Source: Oligoflexales bacterium
GTDB taxonomy: Bacteria > Bdellovibrionota_B > Oligoflexia > Oligoflexales > RGVZ01
Direction of reading: 5' to 3'
Assembly: GCA_947494335.1 (NCBI GenBank)
Contig: CANLUT010000003.1
Span: forward strand, 199,381 to 263,380
Length of the DNA stretch: 64,000 nt
Below are positions 26,069 to 34,566 of this stretch, one piece after another (the stretch's first letter is position 1; the number at the start of each line of letters is the position of its first letter). Position numbers and translations under genes: made by a program. The notes below the pieces were generated by a model. It did not search any database and was not told where the DNA came from. It saw nothing but the letters and a program-made list of their open reading frames with translations.

Positions 26069-27856
26069 CTAGTGCTGTGTATTCATTTTCGCAAAGCAGG
26101 TAGAATACCCATCATGAACTTCGCATTGTCGATCTAATCCAGATGTAGGCATGTTGTCAGTGTATGCGGCCCTGACAATGTACAGACTGTCTGGCTGCAG
26201 TGGGCCAGTCAAAAACTCGTAAACCTCTGCGCCGCAATAGAGTGTCGATAATTTTCTATCATAACGCGCCAGGTAGCCGCTGTTTATACTCATTTTATTT
26301 TTAGCCGCAAAATCAGCGAACTCGACCCATTCATAAAAGAGGCGATTTTCTTCTTTTCTATCTTGGCAATATCCTACGTCTTGCAATGGCGGGATCATTT
26401 TTACTTTTTTAAATTTAGATGCAGCGTTATCCCAAAATGGATCTTGTAGACGTTCGCCGCGCTGAACGTAAAATCTATTCTTTCGGTTCGTCATCCATGG
26501 TCCGAGGTCAATCGTCTGAAGTATGAGAGCAACGGTAAAAAGGATTCGCATAGATTTTCTTGAAAAATGATTCGCAACAATGGCTGCGGCACCAAAAAAC
26601 AATATATAGTACAACGGCCATATGAATCGCCCTGATGTACGCAGAGATGATGTGATGAAACGAAACGGCTTCCAAAACCATTCCATGTCAATAAGCCAGA
26701 ATCCGGCGAAATGAATGTTCTCAGATAGCGCAAAAAACCACATAATCAATGAGGTTGTGATCAGAGCTTTGACGTACGGATCCTTGACCCAGACGCGGAT
26801 TTGGGTGCGAATCCGCGGCACCATGGCAGCTATTACTAACGTCCAGCCCCCTAATCCCAGCCACGCATAGCCCTCGTATAATCCCTTACGGTCACGAAAC
26901 TTTGGCACGAAAGAGCTAGTTCCGTAATTGTTAAAAATTGAGAAGACATCGGTACCAAAATAGTGAAAACCGTCGGTTCCTGATGGTCCGTTCAGAAACC
27001 CAAACGCATAAAGCAGAAGGCCCATCGGAATGATGTACAAAAAGGTTATCAATCCGAGACTCGTTATAATCCTGATCTTGGAGTTGGAAGGATCTTTCCA
27101 GGCAGCAAAAGCTCGACCAAGAGGCATAGCCCAACAAATGCCCGCAACCATAGCTGCCAGGTAAGGTTGTATCAAAGTAGCCATGCCAATAATCGTCATG
27201 GGAGTTCGCAGTGGCGTTGATACTTGGTCCTGGCGTTTTTTCGCTAAAATATACTCCTGAACAACGGACAAACTCCAAAGCAGAAGCCAGTGCGACATCA
27301 ATGCGACATGTAATGATCTAAAAATCAGAATTGGACTTAAAGTCACCAAAAGTACAGCACTCGTGAAGCACCATTTGTCCTTGATCCACGGTCTGAGGAG
27401 GCGCACTGCAAACAAAGCCTGCAGAACAAAGCACATCAGAGTCCAAAGACCGAGGTACTGGAAGTCTTCAGGCAGAGTGTCCGAGATTAGCTTCAGAGGA
27501 AACGCCGCCAAGGGAATGGAATCCGTGTAAGCCATGAATGTTGGAAGCGGCGCAACATAATTGGGAATGCTTCCAAGGGGAAACGACCAAGGGCTATGCC
27601 TTAAAAATAACCAGCCCAGGTAGTGGGTATGATAATCGGGCGCGTAGTAAATCGGATCGCGATGAGGATAAACCCAGGTTAAGTTTGTCGGGTCTAATAT
27701 GTAGGCAGGGCACGTCAGAAAAAAAGCAGCAACACCGAGAATGGTTGCTACGGAGTAAGACCAAACCGAAGAGACGTGAACCGGTTTTTTTGTGCTACTT
27801 TCCAATGGCCCACCTAGCATTGAGCAGTTATCTTGACGAAGCGCGGAGGCTAGCAT
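26069..27856 (-). CDS. Polytopic membrane protein, DUF6311-like (GT-C-type glycosyltransferase candidate)
   Basis: 595 residues with about ten hydrophobic segments. The first extramembrane loop carries paired acidic/aromatic residues (HRDPIYYAPDYHTHYLGW) and a later FMAYTDSIPLAAFPLK element, which I associate with DUF6311 membrane proteins of the GT-C type. A soluble C-terminal domain (about 470-595) has several Cys. A role in transferring sugars from lipid carriers would fit the polyprenyl-phosphate-type glycosyltransferase encoded divergently at 27995. No clear ribosome binding site marks the start; ATG 27820 is an alternative. Confidence 0.6.
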   Translation of the reverse strand: MLASALRQDNCSMLGGPLESSTKKPVHVSSVWSYSVATILGVAAFFLTCPAYILDPTNLTWVYPHRDPIYYAPDYHTHYLGWLFLRHSPWSFPLGSIPNYVAPLPTFMAYTDSIPLAAFPLKLISDTLPEDFQYLGLWTLMCFVLQALFAVRLLRPWIKDKWCFTSAVLLVTLSPILIFRSLHVALMSHWLLLWSLSVVQEYILAKKRQDQVSTPLRTPMTIIGMATLIQPYLAAMVAGICWAMPLGRAFAAWKDPSNSKIRIITSLGLITFLYIIPMGLLLYAFGFLNGPSGTDGFHYFGTDVFSIFNNYGTSSFVPKFRDRKGLYEGYAWLGLGGWTLVIAAMVPRIRTQIRVWVKDPYVKALITTSLIMWFFALSENIHFAGFWLIDMEWFWKPFRFITSSLRTSGRFIWPLYYILFFGAAAIVANHFSRKSMRILFTVALILQTIDLGPWMTNRKNRFYVQRGERLQDPFWDNAASKFKKVKMIPPLQDVGYCQDRKEENRLFYEWVEFADFAAKNKMSINSGYLARYDRKLSTLYCGAEVYEFLTGPLQPDSLYIVRAAYTDNMPTSGLDRQCEVHDGYSTCFAKMNTQH

Positions 27857-27994
27857 AGTGGAACTTTTGAAGCAATTTTATAGGACGTTTCTCCAGTGAG
27901 TTCTGCTCATGAAATCCCATCAAAATTAGCCAAAAATCGTGACATCCATACCAATTTTTGTTAAAAATCACGGTTCGTCACGTCCGGAGTAAAG

Positions 27995-29650
27995 ATGAAG
28001 AGTCTTATTTTTACCGCCACTTATAACGAGGCTGACAACATTGCCTCTTTGGTGAGCGATTGTCTGTCTGCATTGCCACATGCTCACATGCTTGTTGTCG
28101 ATGATAATTCTCCGGATGGGACAGGCAAAATTCTGGATCAGCTTGCTTTGGGCTACGCGGGGCGACTGAAAGTGATTCATCGGCCGCGTAAACTTGGTCT
28201 TGGCTCGGCCCATAAACTGGCAATGAAGTTTGCGTTGCAGAACGATTATGATTCGCTTGTGACCATGGATGCGGACTACAGTCACCACCCCAAATATCTT
28301 CCGACGATGCACAAGTTCCTAGAGTCCGCCGATTTCGTAACTGGAAGTCGATATGTTGAAGGTGGACGGTGTGACTACGGGCTAGGGCGTCAAGTTATTA
28401 GCCGAGGTGCCAATTTTCTTGCGCGTACTCTGCTTGGGATTCGCCTTCATGAAACGACAACGAGCTACCGAGGATTTAGACGAAGTCTTCTGGAGAAGTT
28501 GCCAATCGATAAGATCAAAGCCGAAGGATATGCATTTTTCTTTGAGTCGATATTCCACTCTTGTCGAATAGCCAGTAAAGCTGCGGAGTTTCCGATCCAC
28601 TTCGAAGATCGGCGAGCAGGTACCAGCAAAATTTCAAAAAAAGAAGTAGCCAAAAGCGTTGTGCGCCTAGCACGTATGTGGCTGCGACGTGTGCTCGGCA
28701 TGTTCGAGAACTACGCCCCGGCGCAGATCCCCCATAATGTTGAACCCTGTGATGTCTGTGGTAAAACACTGCATGTGGAAATTTATCCGGCCACAGTCCA
28801 AAATCACAAGTCAGACATGTATAATTGTACCAGTGCGCATCATGACTCTCACGGTAGAATTGTTCGATGCTTGGTTTGTGGTCTTGTTGCGACGAATCCC
28901 AAAATTTCTCCCGAAGAGTTGTCAAAGCTTTATTCCGATGTTGTGGATCAGACCTATGTGGCAAATATCCCGGCACGAGTAAGAACCTTTGACTACAATT
29001 TTAAGCGGGTCATGGGCTATTTGCCTCGCACGACGAGCCTGCTTGATGTGGGGTCTTACTACGGTGTTTTCTTGGATGTGGCCCGTGGCTACGGCTATCA
29101 AGTTAAAGGCGTTGAACCGTCGAAGGCGGCTTCAGAATTTGCCCGTAAAACATTTAATGTCAGTGTGCATTCAGGCACGTTGGCCGATATGTCTGACGAT
29201 AGCAAGCAGTACGATGTGGTCACAAGCTGGGACGTAATGGAACACTTCTTTTCGCCCATGGCAGAGATAAAAAGAATTAACGAACGCATGTCAACCGGTG
29301 GAGTCTTCACGTTTTGTACGCTTAATTGGGATAATTGGTATGCCCGTCTGCTCGGGGAAAAATGGCCTTGGTTGATGGATATGCATCTTTATTATTTTGA
29401 CGACAAAGTTATCGAAGACATGCTGCGCAGAAATGGCTTTAAGATGACTATGGCCGACACCTACTGCCACATCATCACCTTTGACTATTTCCTCCTAAAA
29501 TTGGATTCTCTTGGTATACCCTTCGCAAAACTTACGCGTAAGCTTCTTGGATGGACGCCCATGGGGTCGTGGTATATTCCATTTCGTTTTGGTGATATTC
29601 GGCTTTATGTAGCAGAGAAAACGTCAAACGTTAATGCGGCAACCATCTAA
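27995..29650 (+). CDS. Fusion of a DPM1-like glycosyltransferase (GT2) and a zinc-ribbon SAM methyltransferase
   Basis: 551 residues. Residues 1-240 form a GT2 domain of the dolichyl/polyprenyl-phosphate mannosyltransferase type: TATYNEADNI, VVDDNSPDGTG, MDADYSHHP (DxD at 92-94), TGSRYVEGG and HETTTSYRGFRR. From about 250 there is a four-cysteine ribbon (CDVCG 252-256, RCLVCGLV 292-298). A class I methyltransferase follows, with motif I DVGSYYGVFL (351-360) and a TSWDVMEHF acidic loop. Zn-ribbon plus methyltransferase is known from C-methylating sugar enzymes. The chain is continuous with no frameshift. Start ATG with GGAG upstream. It lies directly before a LEA14-like lipoprotein. Confidence 0.85.
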   Translation: MKSLIFTATYNEADNIASLVSDCLSALPHAHMLVVDDNSPDGTGKILDQLALGYAGRLKVIHRPRKLGLGSAHKLAMKFALQNDYDSLVTMDADYSHHPKYLPTMHKFLESADFVTGSRYVEGGRCDYGLGRQVISRGANFLARTLLGIRLHETTTSYRGFRRSLLEKLPIDKIKAEGYAFFFESIFHSCRIASKAAEFPIHFEDRRAGTSKISKKEVAKSVVRLARMWLRRVLGMFENYAPAQIPHNVEPCDVCGKTLHVEIYPATVQNHKSDMYNCTSAHHDSHGRIVRCLVCGLVATNPKISPEELSKLYSDVVDQTYVANIPARVRTFDYNFKRVMGYLPRTTSLLDVGSYYGVFLDVARGYGYQVKGVEPSKAASEFARKTFNVSVHSGTLADMSDDSKQYDVVTSWDVMEHFFSPMAEIKRINERMSTGGVFTFCTLNWDNWYARLLGEKWPWLMDMHLYYFDDKVIEDMLRRNGFKMTMADTYCHIITFDYFLLKLDSLGIPFAKLTRKLLGWTPMGSWYIPFRFGDIRLYVAEKTSNVNAATI

Positions 29651-29663
29651 GGAACTTTGATTT

Positions 29664-30143
29664 ATGCATTCAGCTAAAGGTCATGGATTTCAATTGGCGT
29701 TGGCTTTTAGTATTTTGATTTTAGCTCTTTCGAGCTGCGTTCATCTTGCTGAAAGTTTCGGGATTGTTCCTAAAAAGCCCGATATCAGTCTGGTGGATTT
29801 TCAGGTCAAATCTTTGTCAGTGTCGACAATTGATGTTGAAGTGGTTATCAGCGTTCTAAATAACGACCATCGTGAATTGGCAGTGGATCGCTTGAGCTTT
29901 GACTTATTTCTGACAGACACAAAACTTGGCGTCGGCTCAATAGCTGAAAAAATCGCCGTACTGCCGAATGCCGAGCAGAGAGTGCGCATACCAATCGCGT
30001 TGCAGACAAAAGAATTGATGGGTGCAGCGATGAATCTTATGAGCGGAAAAGCCAAAGAAAATGCTCGCATCCGCGGTTCAGCGGACATCACAACATGGCT
30101 GGGCTCGCTGACGATTCCGTTTGATCGTGAGTTCTCAAAATGA
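29664..30143 (+). CDS. LEA14/WHy-type lipoprotein
   Basis: 159 residues with lipobox LSSC (Cys25). The mature domain (about 40-155) has the arrangement of LEA type 2 proteins: an alternating strand VDFQVKSLSVSTIDVEVVISVLNND, then RLSFDLFLTDTKLGVGS, and a late DITTWLGSLTIPF. These beta-sandwich proteins are linked to desiccation or stress tolerance in plants and occur as envelope lipoproteins in bacteria. It follows the fusion gene by 13 bases and is probably cotranscribed. Confidence 0.7.
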   Translation: MHSAKGHGFQLALAFSILILALSSCVHLAESFGIVPKKPDISLVDFQVKSLSVSTIDVEVVISVLNNDHRELAVDRLSFDLFLTDTKLGVGSIAEKIAVLPNAEQRVRIPIALQTKELMGAAMNLMSGKAKENARIRGSADITTWLGSLTIPFDREFSK

Positions 30144-30166
30144 TTACGACATCGGCTATTGAATGA

Positions 30167-30898
30167 TTACTGGAGGCGGGTAAATAATCCGCTTTCCGGA
30201 GCATGGTGACATCCTAAGCATATGCCAGGTACGGGTTTTTCACCTGCGGGAAAATGAGACGTTGTCGCAAGCCTACCGTTTACGTCGTAAGAGTAAAAGT
30301 CAGTATTTCCTGAATTGTCCGCGCGATCGATTGCAACTTCGGTTTCAAGAACCTTGGCCGTCAAATCATCCGACACAGTGTCAAGTGTTTGAGCCACTGA
30401 GATCCCGCGCGAAAAACTCTCAGGCGAGCGGTAAATAACGCGGGTTTTGCCTTTAACATGGCTGGTCAAAACCACATCTCTGGGCCATTCCGCAAATGAT
30501 GTCATTTTTTGAAATGTGTGAAGGTCAGTCGCAATGACCTGATTGTTTAGAGTTTGTTCGCGGAGGGCATATGACCACACGCCCCACCATTCCCGTAGAG
30601 CAGACAAAATAGCTGTTTGGTTTTTTGGGTCGATGAAATTGTTCATCTTTTCAATCGCAAGCTCGGGAATAAATCTCGTATCAAATGATACGTTATCTGC
30701 ATGCACGCACTGTTGATCGTGAGCTCCAGCTAGGGCATCGCTGACGTAACATGCCAGAGATCGATTAAATTTAGCTGATGCAGAGTCACCAGTGGTATGA
30801 TTTACGGTGACGCTCGTTTTAGGCGTTGCAGCGGTTAAAATGCTGCTCGAAACCATAGGTAATAGAAATAGATTTACTCTGGAAATAACGTTTGCCAT
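30167..30898 (-). CDS. Secreted protein with a C-terminal heme-binding-like CXXCH motif
   Basis: 243 residues; ATG 30898 has AGGAGA upstream. An N-terminal signal ends near ILTAA|TPK. The body is not recognised. The C-terminus ends with GICLGCHHAPESGLFTRLQ, where CLGCH is a c-type heme attachment motif, preceded by FYSYDVNGR. Its position at the C-terminus recalls cytochrome P460-like proteins, but a second diagnostic feature is lacking. Probably a periplasmic electron-transfer or redox protein. It converges with the LEA14-like gene. Confidence 0.55.
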   Translation of the reverse strand: MANVISRVNLFLLPMVSSSILTAATPKTSVTVNHTTGDSASAKFNRSLACYVSDALAGAHDQQCVHADNVSFDTRFIPELAIEKMNNFIDPKNQTAILSALREWWGVWSYALREQTLNNQVIATDLHTFQKMTSFAEWPRDVVLTSHVKGKTRVIYRSPESFSRGISVAQTLDTVSDDLTAKVLETEVAIDRADNSGNTDFYSYDVNGRLATTSHFPAGEKPVPGICLGCHHAPESGLFTRLQ

Positions 30899-31027
30899 GG
30901 GCGGGTCTCCTGCTGCGGCAGAGGCCTCATATCATGTGGGTTAATTGTGCACAATACCGTCTTGACAGAGGTCTCCAACGGGCTGTAGTTTGCGATTTTA
31001 AGTCGCCCCTCAACCCTTGGTTCGATA

Positions 31028-31753
31028 ATGCAATCACCTGAAATTATTTATGAAGATCGTCACCTGGTGGCAGTGTCGAAGCCTGCTAGAATCCCCGTTG
31101 CAAGTGAATCCAGTGGGGATGAAACCCTATTGGAAATGGTTCGCAGCTGGAATGCAGCCCGTCAAACGGAGGGGCGTAAGGGCTACTGTGTCCCTATCCA
31201 TTTTCTCGATCGTCCGGTCAGTGGCGTGATCCTCTTTGGTCTAAGCAGTAAAGCGGCAGCTCGGTTAAACGAGCTTTTTAGGGGACGTCAGCTCAGGAAA
31301 ATATATGTGGCGATTGTTGAAGGAAGGCCAAGAGAGGATGAGGCGACTTTAGAGCACTGGTTGGCTAAAGATCACGATGAGAATAAGGCCTTGGTGGTCA
31401 ATGCAAAGCACCCTGATGCTAAAAAATGTGTTTTGAGTTACAGAGTTATCGGTACGTCTGAAAATCGGACGTTGCTCCAGGTTGAGCCCGTCACCGGGCG
31501 TAGTCATCAAATTCGGGCACAACTTGCGGCCATCGGCTCTCCGATCTATGGGGACTCCAAATATGGATCCTCTGGATCATGGGATGGAAAGGTCGCGTTA
31601 CATGCCGCGTGTCTTGAGTTTAAACACCCCGTTGGATCTGCGCCTATGAGGCTGATTGCTGCCCTGCCGACTTATTGGAAAGATGTTTGGAAAATCTCAT
31701 TCAGTCAGGCGCCAAATAACTTTATTTACCGAGAGGTGACTTCAAATGAATGA
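31028..31753 (+). CDS. RluA-family pseudouridine synthase
   Basis: 241 residues. The family isomerises uridines in rRNA or tRNA. The catalytic aspartate is D61 in HFLDRPVSGVILFG, where most members have HRLDR. The N-terminal IIYEDRHLVAVSKPARIPV and the later VEPVTGRSHQIRAQLAAIGSPIYGDSKYG are standard. There is no S4 domain. Which site it modifies cannot be read from the sequence. It overlaps the methyltransferase start by eight bases. Confidence 0.85.
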   Translation: MQSPEIIYEDRHLVAVSKPARIPVASESSGDETLLEMVRSWNAARQTEGRKGYCVPIHFLDRPVSGVILFGLSSKAAARLNELFRGRQLRKIYVAIVEGRPREDEATLEHWLAKDHDENKALVVNAKHPDAKKCVLSYRVIGTSENRTLLQVEPVTGRSHQIRAQLAAIGSPIYGDSKYGSSGSWDGKVALHAACLEFKHPVGSAPMRLIAALPTYWKDVWKISFSQAPNNFIYREVTSNE

Positions 31754-32810
31754 CAGAGGTTTTCGACCTGGCTCTGTGCGGGACAAAAAGCGAGGTGATC
31801 ATGCTAAACGTGTCAGGAACGAGTTTGGATCTACTTCCTCGCCTAAATTCAAGCAGCCGAAGCCGCTCATCCAGACGACAACATTATGGGATTTTCCAAG
31901 CCAACATTACGGTGAGAGCGAGCAGGGCGACGGCGAATACGCCGGGGTCACTCCCAGTTATGTGATATGGAATTTGCTACAGCGCTACACAAAGCCTGGA
32001 GCAAGCGTCTTGGACCCAATGTGCGGAAGTGGCACGAGCTTGGACGTATGCAAGGACTTGGGTCGAGTCGGGCTTGGGTTTGACATTGCGCCAACCAGGC
32101 AAGAGATAAAAAAGGCTGACGCTCGTAAGTTACCTGTTAAAGATGCCTCGATAGACTTCACTTTTATAGACCCACCATACAGTACCCATATTAAATACAG
32201 CGGCGATCCCAAGTGTATCGGCGAGCTTGATGCACGAGGAGGTGGTTATTATGAATCCATGGAGCAGGTGCTTTCGGAGTTGTATCGAGTTACCAAGGAC
32301 GGCGGTTACGTCGCTCTTTACATCCAGGATTCCTTTGCCAAGGGTAAGCCATTTGCCCCACTTGGATTTGAAATATTTTTACGGATGTGTGCGTTGTTTG
32401 AGCCAGTCGACATTGTTTGCGTAACCCGTCACAACAAAAAACTTAAACGCAATCACTGGCACACCTCTGCCATTGAGGGGAATTATTTTCTAAGAGGATT
32501 TAACTATCTTTTTGTGATGCGCAAAGACACTCGGGATCAAAGTCGCGTGCTGGACCATGGTGACTCCGGAGCCCTGTCGTTTTATTTTAGGCAGGCTTCC
32601 CGTAACAATCCCGGTGACGTGGTAACTCCTGAGTTCCTGGCGAAAGCAATCGAGGCGGACCGAGATGTCATGGATAAAAGAATGTCGCGTAAAGATGGGA
32701 AAAAGTCTTTTAAAGAAGCCCGACGTCAAGAGGAGTCCAGATCAGCCAAACGAGATGGACGTGTCAAATTGAACCCGCAGCAAAGCCAAGGCTGGAAGGG
32801 TAAAAAATAA
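31746..32810 (+). CDS. DNA methyltransferase (N6-adenine/N4-cytosine type) without a restriction partner
   Basis: 354 residues. Motif I (SAM binding) is VLDPMCGSGTS (88-98) and the catalytic motif IV is DPPY (142-145), so motif I precedes motif IV. A conserved-looking LWDFPSQHYG (47-56) lies in front. The C-terminal 60 residues are highly basic, suited to nucleic-acid contact. No endonuclease gene is adjacent, so it looks like an orphan modification enzyme; an RNA substrate is also conceivable given the RluA neighbour. It overlaps the genes on both sides (ATGA and TAATG types). Confidence 0.7.
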   Translation: MNDRGFRPGSVRDKKRGDHAKRVRNEFGSTSSPKFKQPKPLIQTTTLWDFPSQHYGESEQGDGEYAGVTPSYVIWNLLQRYTKPGASVLDPMCGSGTSLDVCKDLGRVGLGFDIAPTRQEIKKADARKLPVKDASIDFTFIDPPYSTHIKYSGDPKCIGELDARGGGYYESMEQVLSELYRVTKDGGYVALYIQDSFAKGKPFAPLGFEIFLRMCALFEPVDIVCVTRHNKKLKRNHWHTSAIEGNYFLRGFNYLFVMRKDTRDQSRVLDHGDSGALSFYFRQASRNNPGDVVTPEFLAKAIEADRDVMDKRMSRKDGKKSFKEARRQEESRSAKRDGRVKLNPQQSQGWKGKK

Positions 32811-33166
32811 TGAATACTGAGATATCCATGGAATCTCTTAAGGAGATGGTTCTCAAGTTTGCTGAGGAGCGTGACTGGGTTCAGTTTCACTCGCCTAAGA
32901 ATTTGGCGATGTCTGTTGCTGTGGAGGCGTCGGAGTTGCTTGAATGTTTTATGTGGCTTACGCCTGAGCAAAGCGCGAACCTTTCGAAAGATCAACTTGC
33001 TCACGTGTCCGACGAGATTGGTGATGTTTTGATTTGTCTGGTTAATCTCGCTGCGCGTCTTGGAATTGATCCATTAGCATCAGCTGGAGAAAAATTTAGA
33101 AAAAATGCTGAGAAGTATCCCGTCGAAAAGTCGAAGGGATCGGCAAAAAAATACGACGAATTATAA
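32810..33166 (+). CDS. MazG-like nucleotide pyrophosphohydrolase (dCTPP1/RS21-C6 type)
   Basis: 118 residues, the single-domain MazG length. Conserved acidic residues that bind magnesium are visible in AVEASELLECF and DEIGDVLICLVNL. The N-terminal HSPKNLAMSVAVEASEL is like the dCTPP1 group, which hydrolyses (modified) dCTP. The role is sanitising the nucleotide pool. It starts at the last base of the methyltransferase stop (TAATG), so the two are translationally coupled. Confidence 0.8.
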   Translation: MNTEISMESLKEMVLKFAEERDWVQFHSPKNLAMSVAVEASELLECFMWLTPEQSANLSKDQLAHVSDEIGDVLICLVNLAARLGIDPLASAGEKFRKNAEKYPVEKSKGSAKKYDEL

Positions 33167-33180
33167 CCTTACAACAATTT

Positions 33181-34329
33181 TTAATACTCGGGCGGAAGGA
33201 TGAAATTGCCTAAAGCGCTGTACCAATTTCCGTTCCGCAAATCCGAGTCACCGTGATTCAGATCAAACGGCAAAGGCTGATTCAGATATTTCATTTCGAA
33301 TCTGGTGTAGCCGTCGGTTATCCCGCGATCTGCTCGATCCGTGCCCCAACTGTTCTTCACCACTAAGTATTCAACATTGCCGTTTAGTGCTTTTTCCTTC
33401 AAATCACTTGAGACGTCGCCCTCGCCGATGTTTCCAACGCCAGGTACATCGTTCACGACATAATCTTCCAAAACGATAAGATGGCCGCCCTGACCCTCAG
33501 AATATCCTTTTTTCAAATAGAGGTCGTATTGAAATGTGGAGTTTTTCTCGGTGTTGAGTGCGGCAAACTCAACCATGCTACTCATAATGACCGGCTTGCG
33601 ATCGTTAACAGCTCTCAAAACGCGAAGTAAGAGATTGGCTCTTCTGCGTTTGATCAAGCGCGGTTCCCGTGCATTCTCTCCAAAAAGCTGAGGGTAATAT
33701 TCGTTTGACCACGCATGAACTCCACCGACGATTTCATCCTGCAGTGTCAGGATTTCGCCATTGTTCAGCATTCCGGTCTTGAGTTCTCTAGCTGATTTAA
33801 CTTTGCTGCTAAGACCTTTGATATCGACACCAAAGGCTTTGTTGAGTGCCGCCGTTACTTTTTCTGGCGTTCTTTCCCCTGGGTCTTTTAGATCGCCGTT
33901 CTTAAGTGACTCATTGATTTCAAGCTCGGCATCGCGCTGCACTGCAGACATTTGAGCCTCAGCCTCTGCTGGAAGAAAATCACCTTCCAGCATAAAGCCA
34001 TGTTTTCTAATGATGGTGCTGGCTAGACCCCATGATCCACCAGTTTCAATCGTTTTGCGCGTGCTTCCAACAAGCTTGTAATACCAATCCCAATAGGTCC
34101 AGTAGGACTCTGAAAGGTTCACGGAAGCGCCTGTTGCGGACAGATGTAGTGATTCGGCCCAAGTCGACGTTGCGTATAGCCAACAGTTACCAATGGATTG
34201 TCGCTTAACCGCGGTATGCTGAACGTCGGAGACGCGGATGGAGGAGTGAGGACCCTGTCTACCACAACCACCCGAAATCAAACTAAAAGAAGCTACAAAT
34301 AGCGTTAAAGTGGCCGATCGAATCATCAT
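33181..34329 (-). CDS. Papain-like (C1) cysteine peptidase lipoprotein
   Basis: 382 residues. A lipoprotein signal with SGGC (Cys22) is followed by a papain-type domain with all catalytic residues: Q44 of the oxyanion hole and C49 (QSIGNCWLYATS), H283 (GGHLIVLEDY) and N326 (VVKNSWG). The spacing is larger than in papain, with a roughly 150-residue insert, closer to the bleomycin-hydrolase/PepC branch; the known members of that branch are cytoplasmic, whereas this one is exported and lipid-anchored. Substrate unknown. It diverges from the tol operon. Confidence 0.75.
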   Translation of the reverse strand: MMIRSATLTLFVASFSLISGGCGRQGPHSSIRVSDVQHTAVKRQSIGNCWLYATSTWAESLHLSATGASVNLSESYWTYWDWYYKLVGSTRKTIETGGSWGLASTIIRKHGFMLEGDFLPAEAEAQMSAVQRDAELEINESLKNGDLKDPGERTPEKVTAALNKAFGVDIKGLSSKVKSARELKTGMLNNGEILTLQDEIVGGVHAWSNEYYPQLFGENAREPRLIKRRRANLLLRVLRAVNDRKPVIMSSMVEFAALNTEKNSTFQYDLYLKKGYSEGQGGHLIVLEDYVVNDVPGVGNIGEGDVSSDLKEKALNGNVEYLVVKNSWGTDRADRGITDGYTRFEMKYLNQPLPFDLNHGDSDLRNGNWYSALGNFILPPEY

Positions 34330-34405
34330 GGGAGGGGCTCCGCATTCTTATTGGGAATGGTCGATTAATTTATAGGCAAAAACAGACGTGGCAGAACGGG
34401 CGTTT

Positions 34406-34417
34406 GGTAACGTTACC
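34406..34417. promoter_or_regulatory. Palindromic operator candidate between the peptidase and tol genes
   Basis: GGTAACGTTACC is a perfect 12-base palindrome, 77 bases upstream of the peptidase start and about 55 bases upstream of the tol promoter -35. Its position in a divergent control region suggests a dimeric repressor or activator site. The regulator is unknown. Confidence 0.45.
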
Positions 34418-34471
34418 CACCCCAATTGTCAATGTTTTAATAAAATAATCCGGGACGGATATGGTTGGGTT

Positions 34472-34500
34472 TTGACGGACATCATCGATGGGGGTATATT
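34472..34500 (+). promoter_or_regulatory. Sigma70-type promoter of the tol operon
   Basis: TTGACG at 34472-34477 and TATATT at 34495-34500 are separated by 17 bases. Both hexamers match the consensus at five of six positions. It lies 66 bases before tolQ and no other strong promoter is seen until the end of tolB. Confidence 0.7.
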
Positions 34501-34566
34501 ATGGGAAGATAAAGACTTTATTGGTTTTTTTAGCTCTGGTTGACCCAGGGTTGTGAGGTGTGACGG

